Below, in pieces: positions 19,007-28,189 of a stretch of 38,468 nucleotides of DNA. The notes under the pieces were generated by a model that was not told the origin of the DNA, ran no database searches, and saw only the letters and a program-made list of their open reading frames with translations. Position numbers and translations under genes: made by a program. The number at the start of each line of letters is the position of its first letter. Position 1 is the first letter of the stretch. The stretch is from Chara braunii (lineage: Eukaryota > Streptophyta > Charophyceae > Charales > Characeae). The DNA lies in contig BFEA01000145.1 of the NCBI GenBank assembly GCA_003427395.1, positions 1,542,504-1,580,971 on the forward strand, read 5' to 3'.

Positions 19007-20384
19007 AGATTGGACCCAGATAGTGGCGAGATGATGGACTGAGGCAACCATCACTACCTGAGAGTTTCTGACGTCAGGTTTCATGCTGAAATCGCATCTT
19101 CAGAATTGTGCTCAGTAGGGTGTTGGTGAAGAGTGTGTGGCGGTTAATATGACACAGAGGTTGGTGGCGATTTAGTGCTCAGTGGCCTGGGAGGCACTGA
19201 GGGGCTATTTTTAGCCCAGGCGTTGACTCTGCTGGTGGCGAGATACCGGGGGGTATATTGAGTTTCAGATTCTGGGTGAGATACAGGGAATCTGACTAGT
19301 GGGGATTAATCGCCATATCAAGAACTACAATATTACCAAGTTTAAGGAGATTTGGAACGTGGGAGCACCCGGAACAGTGAACTGAAGAAACTGGCGAGAT
19401 GACAGTCATAGCCAGTTCAGCTACTTCTTCCAGTTTTTATCCTGAAGTAAGTGTGTTTCTTACTCAAGTCCCTGTAGCGAGTCTGATAGTTGTAATTAGA
19501 ATGGGGAAATTGAAATTGTATGTCTGTAGACAGTAAAAGTTGAAAATCGCACTGCCTGACAACCATAGCTATTTCCCCTACCTATCTACTTTGACTTCTA
19601 CTGACTCTGTTTGACCTTCTCTCCGTCTCAAATTGCATCTCTGACTGTATTACAGTATTGCGATTCAGTATACACTGTAAATTGAGTAGTTCAGGGTCTG
19701 TATGTCAGTGAAAATGGAATTTTGAGTACTGCGCTGCCATAGCCTGTGCTTGGGGCAGGTAGGGTTAGTCATATCTTAGGTTATGTCCGTCAGAATTTCA
19801 ATCTGTCAGTCACTCTGAAATCGCAATTCAATATTGTGTCAGTGTCCGAAAGCGCTCTGCTGGATTTGATGTTTTCAGTCAGGTACAGTAAGATCTGTAC
19901 TTCGCCTCACACATAGTGGGGTATGCAGGGTTCTACAACGCCAGTGTCAGTAGTAGGAGTCTAAAAATAGCTTGATCAATCATCCGCTGCATCTTGATTG
20001 ACTAATGGGTTCTTTTGATTGCTACTGACTCTTTGCACTATTCTAACCTTTCTACTTACAGTCCAAGGGTGCATCCTGTCTACTTACAGTCCAAGGTTGC
20101 ATCCTGTCTAACCATCTGACAACGATTTTGAGGTTATTACACTCAGATGAGGGTTCTGGGCTGTGAATGAAAAATCGCAAGTCTGATTTTATCTCGATTT
20201 ACCCTAAACTGACCCAGAAAAGCCCTCAGCGGCCTACAGAGGCTGAGCGCTCTTCTACCCTTTACACCACGTCCCTTCTCATCAGGTGGCAGTGATTACA
20301 TCTGTGTTGTGTGTGAGTAATCTTAATCTCTACTGACCTTGTTTCTGCGTGTCTTTATTTATTTGACTGTGTGAGTGGTTCACT
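19007..20384 (+). other. Retrotransposon leader (5' untranslated region)
   Basis: This is about 1.4 kb between the primer-binding site and the gag start. It has no long open frame and contains a perfect-phase 28-bp tandem duplication (20052-20107). It probably carries packaging signals, but none can be recognised by motif. Confidence 0.75.
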
Positions 20385-21902
20385 ATGTCTGACGCTGAGA
20401 CAAGATTGAGGGAGGAGAAACTTCTACTAACTCTCCTCAGGTTCCTCTCTCCTCTGGAGCAGGCCCTGCTTGAGGCTGAGCAAGCTCGCCTCAAGGCAGA
20501 GGCCCATATCCAACGTTTGAAAAAGGAGATGGAGGAAGCTCAAGAGGCTAGTAGGAATGAAGGGAGAAGAAGACAGCTAGGCAAGGATGTGGAGAAGGTT
20601 GTCCTCAGTGGTACCTCCAATCAGTACAGTAAGGATACTGCAAAGCTGGTGTTGTTAACAGACACCATCAACAAATCCCACTTTTCTAACTGGGACCAGA
20701 GGATACTCGCGCTCGAGACCCAAGGTTCTGCCATCGACTGTAAGGTTGATAAATTGGCAACAAGCCTTGAGTCCCTGACTGCGAGTGTGAACATCATATT
20801 GCAGTATCTACAGCTACCTGTCCCTTCTCCCAAACCTCCTCAACCTTCCCCAGCGCCCTCCACACCATCTCACAGTCGACCATCTTCACCTGATGGTTCT
20901 CATGTGTCCACTACCCCTGCCGCCTCTGGTACATCTGATCAGCGACAGCCCAAGCTGACGCCACCTCCTATGTATTCTGGGGAAGACCCCAAGGTGGGTG
21001 TTTCAAATTGGTTTACCGCCATGCAGGCATACCTGGGCAGCTTTGTATGTCCAGAGGTTACAAAGGTAGGGACAATTCTGGGTCGCCTGGAGAGGACTGC
21101 ACTGAAATGGTGCACATCATCTGCAGCGAAACAGAATCTGCCCATGGACAAATGGGCACAGCAGCTGAAGGTGGAGAGGTTGCTGCAGGCCCTGCGAGAC
21201 CGGTTTGCGGACAGGGAACAGGCCCGAAAAGCAGTAGATAAGATAATGTTGCTGGGCTCACGCAGATTTGAGGGTTCCCTGTCCAAGCTCTACGGTATGT
21301 TTGAGAGCTTGACAGCTACTCCCGGTCTGGAGATGAGTGAGTCTGACCAGCTCACTCACTTCCTGCGCGCAGCGCCTCCAGACTACTCCATCGCTCTTTA
21401 CTCTCAGGGCCACAAGGACTGGAGGTCCTTTGGCAAAGCGGCCTTGGACCTAGAGTCCCGGCTCAAGGTCCGGGAACCTTCTCAAGGAAGGAGGAGACCC
21501 TCTTCCAGGGGACAGCATAGGAAGAAGGGTGCTCTGTTGGCTGCTGACACCGGTTCTGATTTTGATGCATCTCCGCGTGGCAGTTCTCTATCTGAGACTG
21601 CATCAGCATCAACAGTTGAGTCAGCCGTTCTTGCCCTGGCTGAGAACCTTGCTGCAATCTTCAAGGGAAAGACTGGAACAGCAGCAGCAGCAACGGTGCA
21701 GCCAGTCAGAAGGGGAAAGGGAAGGGACGTGCCACTTCTCCTCAGGCCCAGAGAGCTAACTTACCACGAGATGTTCATTGGCCAGTTAACGTTATGGATC
21801 CTTCCACCCTTCCCTGGAGAGCGCTCAGGATCCAAGAAGGACAATGGCAGAAAAGGAAGGAACGTGAGGTTTGTTTTCGTTGCGAGGGGGACCACTTCCT
21901 GA
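20385..21902 (+). pseudogene. gag: Retrotransposon Gag, capsid part, frame-shifted at its end
   Basis: Gag forms the virus-like particle around the element's RNA. The 505-codon frame begins MSDAETRLREEKL. Residues about 25-65 are Leu/Glu/Lys-rich and likely coiled coil. Residues about 145-185 form a Pro/Ser-rich linker. Residues about 190-365 are the retrotransposon gag (capsid) region, with YSGEDP, NWFTAM and LLQALRDRF segments. From codon ~446 onward the reading departs from the true Gag: the zinc-knuckle sequence lies in the -1 frame, so the last ~60 residues here (ending VARGTTS) are out of frame. The start was chosen as the first ATG of the open frame, preceding the conserved N-terminus. 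The departure point coincides with the heptamer GGGAAAG at 21713-21719. Confidence 0.9.
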
Positions 21903-21976
21903 AAGATTGTCCCCATATGCCTCACAAACCTGGTTCTAGTTCAAAAGACTGGACCAGCAGAGGGAAGTGGAGTTAG
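21719..21976 (+). pseudogene. Gag nucleocapsid part with zinc knuckle, in the -1 frame
   Basis: This is open in the frame one base behind the gag frame. It carries CFRCEGDHFLKDCP (from 21872), a CCHC zinc knuckle that binds the element's RNA. The spacing is C-X2-C-X3-H-X4-C, one residue shorter between the second Cys and His than the usual X4. The preceding peptide RALRIQEGQWQKRKEREV is basic, as expected for nucleocapsid. The frame stops at TAG 21974-21976; the protease continues in yet another frame. It has no start of its own, so it was joined to Gag either by ribosomal frameshift or, more simply, before an indel. Confidence 0.8.
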
Positions 21977-22563
21977 CAGCTCCCTCCACTTGTGCTGATT
22001 CAGATTCTGACGAGTCTGAATCTACATCTACCCTCACTGACTTGGTTGGAGTTGCTGCGGTAGGATCCTTTAATTACAGGGACCCTGACCTGGATGAAAC
22101 GTGGCAGGAAGATGATAGTCAGACTCTTGCTGATCTTTTCCTGTCTTTGCAGGAAAAGAAGAAGCACAAATCAGACCTCATCTTGCTGCGACCCTCCATC
22201 CTGGGAGCCTGGATCAAAGGCCTTTTAGACTGTGGGGCTACGCGGAACTTCATCTTCCCCAAGGTTGTCAGTAAGTTGCATCTGGATGGGAGATTGGTGA
22301 AGTTGCAGCAGCCACTGGAAGTCCGTATTGGGGACTGCTCCACAGTCCGGATTACCTCTGCTGTCAAGAACCTACCGGTTATTTTTGACAGGCAGGAGAA
22401 GGTCAGACAGCGCTTGAACTTCTATGTGTTCCCCAATGTGTCTTTTGATCTTGTGTTCTCCATGCAGTGGCTAAAGGCCACTAACCCTAGGATCGACTGG
22501 CAGATCCCCAGGGTAGAGCTCCCTGACTGTAAAGGCGTCCTATCAACCTTGTGTCCTGGCTGA
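21940..22563 (+). pseudogene. Pol: aspartic protease domain
   Basis: The retroviral-type protease cuts the polyprotein. After an acidic Ser/Asp/Glu-rich segment, the frame reaches LLDCGATRNFIF (Asp codon at 22228-22230), the D-[ST/C]-G-A active site of Ty3-type proteases with Cys in the second position, as in many plant elements. Later FYVFPNVSFDLVFSMQWL matches the usual 'ilGmdWL' region after the active site. The frame is one base behind the zinc-knuckle frame. It ends at TGA 22561-22563 because of an apparent one-base insertion near 22555; the downstream frame is open from there into RT. Confidence 0.85.
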
Positions 22564-22570
22564 TGAGTAC

Positions 22571-23169
22571 CACCTAGTCAGCAGTTGCTATTGTATGAGG
22601 GCACACGAGTTCTTTCAACTCTCTCGCCAGACTACCCACACACGTCTGTTTGTCGCTTATGTGAAACAGACTGGTGTGGATGTTGCTCCCTGTCCCTCAC
22701 CGATTCAACAGGTTTTGGACCGGTATCCAGACCTGATAAAGGAGCCTACTGGACTTGTCCATAGGCAGACCCAGCATAGGATTGAACTTCTGCCAGGTGC
22801 GGTCCCTCCCAAGGGCCCTATCTACAGGATGTCGCCTGCTGAACTCGATGAGCTCAGGAGACAACTTGAGACCCTGACCAGCAAGGGCTGGATCAGACCC
22901 AACACATTTGAATTTGGGGTTACAGTTCTTTTTGTTCCAAAGGGAAATGGAGAATTCAGGATGTGCGTCGGCTACAGGGGTCTCAACAAAATCACTAGGA
23001 AGTCTACAGAGCCCCTTTCTAGGATTGATGATCTACTAGACATGGTGCAGGGCTGCACAATTTTCAGCAAGATCGATCTCAAATCTGGCTACTACCAGAT
23101 TGAGATGGCTGAAGGCGATGTCCATAAGACTGCCTTCAAGACCAGATATGACACCTATGAGTACCTGGT
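22571..23169 (+). pseudogene. Pol: reverse transcriptase, N-terminal half
   Basis: The RT copies the element's RNA into DNA. The protease-RT linker and HRIELLPGAVPPKGPIYRMS lead into the finger region. Motif FRMCVGYRGLN has Gly (GGC, 22970-22972) where the family has Asp (VDYR). FSKIDLKSGYYQI holds the first catalytic Asp (23075-23077), intact. The domain is cut after the codons for TYEYLV by the insertion of element 1 at 23170. It resumes in the same frame at 24316. Confidence 0.92.
23163..23169. repeat. Target-site duplication of element 1, left copy
   Basis: ACCTGGT, repeated at 24309-24315; the adjacent base differs (TACCTGGT against AACCTGGT), so an original 8-bp duplication with one change is possible. 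Confidence 0.75.
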
Positions 23170-23335
23170 CACTGTGTGTCCGAAATTGGATTTAACGCGG
23201 GTTTCGCGTTGAAAAATTCAACGCGCGTTGAATTCGCATTAAACTCCCGTTCAAACGCGAGTTGAACGGGAATTAACGGGGTCGGGGATTATTTTTTTCG
23301 TGGGCTAAAAATTATCCAAAAAAATAAATAAAAAA

Positions 23336-23376
23336 ATATGGGGTTGTAGGTTTTGTTGAGGACTACAACCCTGTAT
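23336..23376. repeat. GGGTTGTAG stem-loop 1
   Basis: ATATGGGGTTGTAG pairs with CTACAACCCTGTAT, with one G-T pair, around a 13-nt loop. The same stem recurs at 23537-23577 and 26149-26189. Confidence 0.8.
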
Positions 23377-23536
23377 TTTTATTTTGATTTTTTAATGCTT
23401 AAATCTATTTTTTAAAAATCAAAAACATAAACACACAATGAAAAAAACAAAAACGAAAATGAAATGAGTGTTTTTATTTTGGGTTTCACACAGATTTTTT
23501 TAGGGCTAAAACGAAAACAAAAAAAATAAATAAAAA

Positions 23537-23577
23537 ATATAGGGTTGTAGATCTTTCAAAGATGTACAACAATGTAT
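23537..23577. repeat. GGGTTGTAG stem-loop 2, diverged
   Basis: ATATAGGGTTGTA pairs imperfectly with TACAACAATGTAT. The inner part also pairs (ATCTTTCAAAGAT is itself a small hairpin). Flanked by AAATAAAAA on the left and TTTTTATTTT on the right, as in copies 1 and 3. Confidence 0.65.
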
Positions 23578-23854
23578 TTTTATTTTATTTTTTTGGAACT
23601 TCGTGTATTTAAAAAAAAATCAAAACCATAAAAAGCAAATTGAAAAAAGGAAACACACACACACACACACACAAAATTGGGCCTGTAGCAGGTTGCATGA
23701 GTCTGGTGTCAGTTGGTTGAGGGAACCCAGGTCCTGGGCCGCCTGTGTGAATGTATGGAAAGCAGGCCCTAGGCTGGATACGGGTACTGGACCAAACACA
23801 GGCCAAAGGCAGTTGGGGGCATGCAACCACCTAAGGCCCAAGGAAGTTGGAGGG

Positions 23855-24100
23855 TTTGGGGTTATTTGGGGGGGTTGGGCGGGGTCGGGGGGTGGGGAGT
23901 GGGGCTGGTGGGTGGGTGCGCTGGGTTTGTTGTGGGTGGGGCCCGTGGGGGTGTGGGGTGGCCGGGTAGTAGGGGTCGGGGGTGAGCGGTGGTGAGTGGG
24001 GGTGGGTGTGCAACTTTGGAGGTCGGAGGTGTGTTTGGGATGAAAGTGTCGTTTTTGGGGAAATTAGGGCCCCCGGGGGAATGTGTGTGTGGGGGGGGTA
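23855..24100 (+). repeat. G-rich tract inside element 1
   Basis: About 245 bp is composed almost entirely of GGG/GGGG runs separated by one to four bases, ending in a GTGTGTGTGGGGGGGG patch. Many runs of four G blocks meet the usual G-quadruplex pattern on the plus strand. Confidence 0.7.
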
Positions 24101-24315
24101 TGGCGGCCAAATTTTTTTTTTTTTTTCTGGTTTGAGTGTTCGGGCACGTAGGTACACGTGCCCGAAGCCCAACGCGCGAATTCCATTTTTCGGAATTCGA
24201 CGCGACACCCCCGTTTTTGCGTTTAACGCGATTTAACGGGGGTCGGGGGTCCGTTAAACGGATGAACGCGCGTTCAATTTTTCGCGTTCTCCGTTAAAAA
24301 GATGCACAACCTGGT

Positions 24316-24929
24316 TATGCCTTTCGGTCTTTGCAATGCCCCTGGCACATTCCAGATAGAGATGCATCGCATACTCAAGCCTTACCTGGACAAATTTGTC
24401 ATTGTATACCTGGATTATATCCTGGTATTCAGTCGATCTGTCGAGGAGCATGCGCAGTATCTGGCTCTGGTTCTCCAGGCACTACATGAGACCCAGTATA
24501 AGATCAACAGAGAAAAGTCCTCCTTTGGATCCTTTGGAGTGACTTTTGTGACTTATCTAGGACTTTTAATCTCTGGGGAAGGGTTGGCTCCTGAAGCAAC
24601 AAAGGTTGCTGCGATTCAAGACTGGCTACAGCCTACCATAGTGCGTGATGTCCGGTCATTCTTGGGCCTTGCATCTTACTATAGGAAGTTCATTAAGAAC
24701 TTTTATGTTATTGTCGCACCCCTGACTGACCTTACAAAGAAAGACACCCACTTTCTTTGGACATCAAACTGTCAGTAGACTTTCACACGCCTCAAGGAGA
24801 CCTTGATGTGTGCGCCTGTTCTGAAGTTACCTAACCCTACCTTGCCCTTTGTACTAACTATTGATGCTAGCCAGTATGGGGTTGGGACAATACTTCGGCA
24901 GGATGGTGGGCATGGTCTGCATCCAATTG
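24316..24929 (+). pseudogene. Pol: RT C-terminal half and start of RNase H
   Basis: Resumes with MPFGLCNAPGTFQ (RT motif B). The catalytic YxDD box reads YLDY (24407-24418): the last Asp codon is TAT, which would abolish polymerase activity. FLGLASYYRKFI and PLTDLTKKD are the usual thumb/connection motifs. TAG at 24776-24778 stands where the family has Gln. RNase H begins with LTIDASQYGVGTIL, including its first catalytic Asp, and is then interrupted by element 2 within GHGLHPIEYM. Confidence 0.92.
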
Positions 24930-24939
24930 AGTATATGAG
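24930..24939. repeat. Target-site duplication of element 2, left copy
   Basis: AGTATATGAG, repeated at 26341-26350 on the other side of the insertion. Confidence 0.8.
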
Positions 24940-25068
24940 ATATGAATCCCCCCCGGCGGCGGACAGGCGCAGCCAAGTCCGCAGCCGCGACCAGTCCGCA
25001 GCAGCGACCAGTCCGCGAAGCCCGCGGACGTGTCCGCGCAGACGCACGGATTCGCAGACACGTGGCGG

Positions 25069-25968
25069 NNNNNNNNNNNNNNNNNNNNNNNNNNNNNNNN
25101 NNNNNNNNNNNNNNNNNNNNNNNNNNNNNNNNNNNNNNNNNNNNNNNNNNNNNNNNNNNNNNNNNNNNNNNNNNNNNNNNNNNNNNNNNNNNNNNNNNNN
25201 NNNNNNNNNNNNNNNNNNNNNNNNNNNNNNNNNNNNNNNNNNNNNNNNNNNNNNNNNNNNNNNNNNNNNNNNNNNNNNNNNNNNNNNNNNNNNNNNNNNN
25301 NNNNNNNNNNNNNNNNNNNNNNNNNNNNNNNNNNNNNNNNNNNNNNNNNNNNNNNNNNNNNNNNNNNNNNNNNNNNNNNNNNNNNNNNNNNNNNNNNNNN
25401 NNNNNNNNNNNNNNNNNNNNNNNNNNNNNNNNNNNNNNNNNNNNNNNNNNNNNNNNNNNNNNNNNNNNNNNNNNNNNNNNNNNNNNNNNNNNNNNNNNNN
25501 NNNNNNNNNNNNNNNNNNNNNNNNNNNNNNNNNNNNNNNNNNNNNNNNNNNNNNNNNNNNNNNNNNNNNNNNNNNNNNNNNNNNNNNNNNNNNNNNNNNN
25601 NNNNNNNNNNNNNNNNNNNNNNNNNNNNNNNNNNNNNNNNNNNNNNNNNNNNNNNNNNNNNNNNNNNNNNNNNNNNNNNNNNNNNNNNNNNNNNNNNNNN
25701 NNNNNNNNNNNNNNNNNNNNNNNNNNNNNNNNNNNNNNNNNNNNNNNNNNNNNNNNNNNNNNNNNNNNNNNNNNNNNNNNNNNNNNNNNNNNNNNNNNNN
25801 NNNNNNNNNNNNNNNNNNNNNNNNNNNNNNNNNNNNNNNNNNNNNNNNNNNNNNNNNNNNNNNNNNNNNNNNNNNNNNNNNNNNNNNNNNNNNNNNNNNN
25901 NNNNNNNNNNNNNNNNNNNNNNNNNNNNNNNNNNNNNNNNNNNNNNNNNNNNNNNNNNNNNNNNNNNN
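25069..25968. other. Assembly gap, 900 N
   Basis: A run of 900 undetermined bases inside element 2. Its true length is probably unknown. Confidence 0.99.
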
Positions 25969-26148
25969 CAAAAAACAGAAATTCATTTCTAAAAAATACA
26001 GGTGACCTCAGGGACCATATATTTGATGATAAAAAATTACCAAAAAAAAATCTAACTTTTCTTTATATTTTGTTTTTTATTTTTTTAAATTGAATTTAGT
26101 TTTTTATTTTTTTTAAATTCGAAACAAAGTCGGATTCCAAAAAACAAA

Positions 26149-26189
26149 ATATGGGGTTGTAGGGCTTAGAATTCCCTACAACCCCATAT
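26149..26189. repeat. GGGTTGTAG stem-loop 3, perfect
   Basis: ATATGGGGTTGTAGGG (26149-26164) and CCCTACAACCCCATAT (26174-26189) are perfect inverse complements around a 9-nt loop. An AT microsatellite follows. Confidence 0.9.
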
Positions 26190-26350
26190 ATATATATATA
26201 TATTTTTTAACCTATTATTTAATTCAGGAAAATTATGGTAAAATCGGGTCCTCGGCGCGGACCAAATAGGCCGCGGATGCGGATCCGTCTGCGTCTGCCA
26301 TCCGAGATTGGACCCGCGGACGCGTCCGCGGGTGTTTCATAGTATATGAG

Positions 26351-26640
26351 TAAGAAGATCAAAGTCAAGAAGCTGCAGGATTCTACGTACGAGAAAGAGC
26401 TATATGCTCTAGTGTCAACACTAAAGCATTGAAAGCATTTCCTCATGGGCAAACACTTCCAGATCTATTCAGATCACTCCACCTTACAGTGGATGAAAAC
26501 CCAGGGGGAACTGAATGACAAGCTCGCACGCTATATTCAGTTCATTGATCTCTTTGACTTTGAACAGAAGCCCAAGAAGGGCTGCTACAATCGTGTGGCA
26601 GACGCCCTTTCTCGTAGGCCTGGCGCTCTCTGCATGATCT
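26351..26640 (+). pseudogene. Pol: RNase H, C-terminal part
   Basis: RNase H degrades the RNA strand after reverse transcription. Continuing from the site of element 2, the frame reads STYEKELYALV (second catalytic acid, Glu) and QIYSDHSTLQWM (third, Asp), then ADALSRRPG, the usual end of the domain. TGA at 26430-26432 replaces the conserved Trp of the KHWKH-type motif. The frame matches the upstream half once the insertion plus one duplication is discounted. Confidence 0.92.
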
Positions 26641-28127
26641 CCTCCACTCATACTTTTGGAGAGAGTACTCGTCAGACCATTGCCCAGCTATTGCCACAGG
26701 ACCCGACTTTTGGCCCAATTGTTAGGAATCTACAGACTGATCCTGCCTCTGAACCAGGATATATTATGCCCTCAGGTTTGTTGTACACTTGCAGCAGAGG
26801 AGAGGAACGTATGTGTATCCCTCAGGACCGCCCGCTAAGAACACTCATGATGTCTGAGTGTTGTGATGCTCGCGGCCGCTTTGGGGCCTTAAAATCGTTG
26901 GCAACCCTGTCGCAACAGTTCTTCTAGCCAGAGACGAGGAAAAATCTGCTGCACTATGTTGAGACCTGTGAGTTGTGCCAAAGGAACAAGGTCGTTCGCC
27001 GACCTCCCCTTGGCCTGCTGCAGCCACTTCCCATCCCTGATGCACCAACACAGTCAGTGACTATTGATTTCATTGACCTAGGGAGGACTACTCCCTGCGG
27101 TATGCGTCAGGTCATGGTGTGTGTGGACAGATTCTCCAAGTACGCAGAGTTTATTCCTTTGCCAGAGGAAGCCAGAGTCTCGGCCGTGCAGGCGGCCTTT
27201 GCTGACAGGTGGGTTACTCACCATGGACCACCCACCTCTATTGTCAGTGATAGAGATCCGCGATTTTGCAGCAATGAATGACAGTCCTATTGTAAGGACT
27301 ACCTTCATTCCAGACTGGATACGACATCTGGTCGTCATCCTAAAGCCAACGGGCAGGCTGAAGTGATGAACCAGATTCTTTTTCAGTTGTTGCGTCCTGT
27401 GATCAGCCCTGATCAGCAGGATTGGGATCTCCATCTAGGACGGGCACAGCTAGTGTACAACACGTCTGTACACTCCTCCGTTGGGTTCACCCCTTATCGA
27501 TTGCACTGGGGTCGTGAGCCACGACAGCCTCTCGATGACATCATCGATAAGGCTACCCCAAGATTGACTCCTGGGACTGCAGAGTTCACCAGACAGTACC
27601 AGAGGGATATCGAACGAGCCAGAGTTAACCTGCTCAAAGCCCAAAAGGCTATGATCCAGCAGGCTAACAAGCATCGTCGACCATCCCCCATCCGCGCTAG
27701 TGACTGGGTCTGGGTACTCAGTTCTGAGCTATCGAGGGAGGAGGACATTTCGCCCAAGCTATCGCCGCGTTATATGGGTCCATAGCAGGTTTTAGACACA
27801 GTGGGCGCTGACCCTTTCGGGCCATCTTATCACGTTGATGTCCCACTGCATCTACAAAGCTACCCTGTCTTTCATGCATCGAAGCTGTTGCCATTTGTTC
27901 CAGCTGATGCATTCTCAGACAGGCCTCCTCAATTTGGTCCCCCGATCCCTGGGAAGGGATATGAGGTGGAAAAAGTTGAGGATGAGTATGATACAGGCCC
28001 GGATAAGGAGTACCTTGTGAAGTTTCTCTACCAGCCCCATACTGAGGATCGTTGGTTTACTCGTAGGGAGCTTCTGAAAACAGCAAAGTTTGTTATCCTC
28101 AAATATGAGGCTGCGCAGAGGGGATAA
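26641..28127 (+). pseudogene. Pol: integrase with C-terminal chromodomain
   Basis: Integrase inserts the cDNA. The zinc-binding HHCC region is damaged: CDARGRFG stands where two His are expected, though CELCQ keeps both Cys. The DDE catalytic triad is present: Asp 27066-27068 (VTIDFID), Asp 27249-27251 (IVSDRDPRF) and Glu 27360-27362 (NGQAE). Tail motifs VYNTSVHSSVGFTPY and YHVDVPLHL...HASKLLPF are typical. The last ~55 residues, YEVEKVEDEY...EYLVKF...W, resemble a chromodomain, which in relatives targets insertion to chromatin marks. In-frame stops lie at 26925-26927, 27279-27281 and 27783-27785, each where the family has Trp. The whole stretch is otherwise one frame, ending at 28127. Confidence 0.92.
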
Positions 28128-28178
28128 CCCCTTCGACACTCTGCACGCCTACGCCCCTAGCTCGGAGGTCCTTGCTTC

Positions 28179-28187
28179 GGGGGAGGG
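28179..28187 (+). promoter_or_regulatory. Polypurine tract
   Basis: GGGGGAGGG lies immediately before the 3' LTR, the expected place for the primer of plus-strand DNA synthesis. Confidence 0.8.
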
Positions 28188-28189
28188 TA

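Larger units (their letters stand above)
23170..24308. mobile_element. Non-autonomous DNA transposon nested in RT (element 1)
   Basis: 1139 bp lie between two ACCTGGT copies, exactly interrupting the RT between conserved residues. Both ends are packed with AACGCG/CGCGTT words (23192-23278 and 24168-24298) in inverted orientation, for example GAAAAATTCAACGCGCGTT against GAAAAATTGAACGCGCGTT. The left interior is A/T-rich with two ATAT-GGGTTGTAG stem-loops. The right interior is extremely G-rich. There is no transposase. The duplication of 7 (possibly 8) bp and subterminal motif clusters suggest the hAT superfamily; this is inference. Length plus duplication is a multiple of three, so the RT frame is kept downstream. 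Confidence 0.82.
24940..26340. mobile_element. Non-autonomous DNA transposon nested in RNase H (element 2)
   Basis: The insertion (1401 bp including the gap) lies between two AGTATATGAG copies. Ends: ATGAATCCCCCC on the left against ATGAAACACCCG on the right (reversed). Subterminal clusters of CCGCGGACG/CGTCCGCGG words lie on both sides (24950-25068 and 26255-26330). The interior seen right of the gap is A/T-rich and holds the GGGGTTGTAGG stem-loop. The architecture is the same as element 1 but the CpG word differs. No coding sequence is visible, though 900 bp are unknown. Confidence 0.8.

Noticed and set aside
24772-26093. Frames of 320-404 codons on both strands
   Set aside because: They exist only because undetermined bases in the 900-N gap contain no stop codons.
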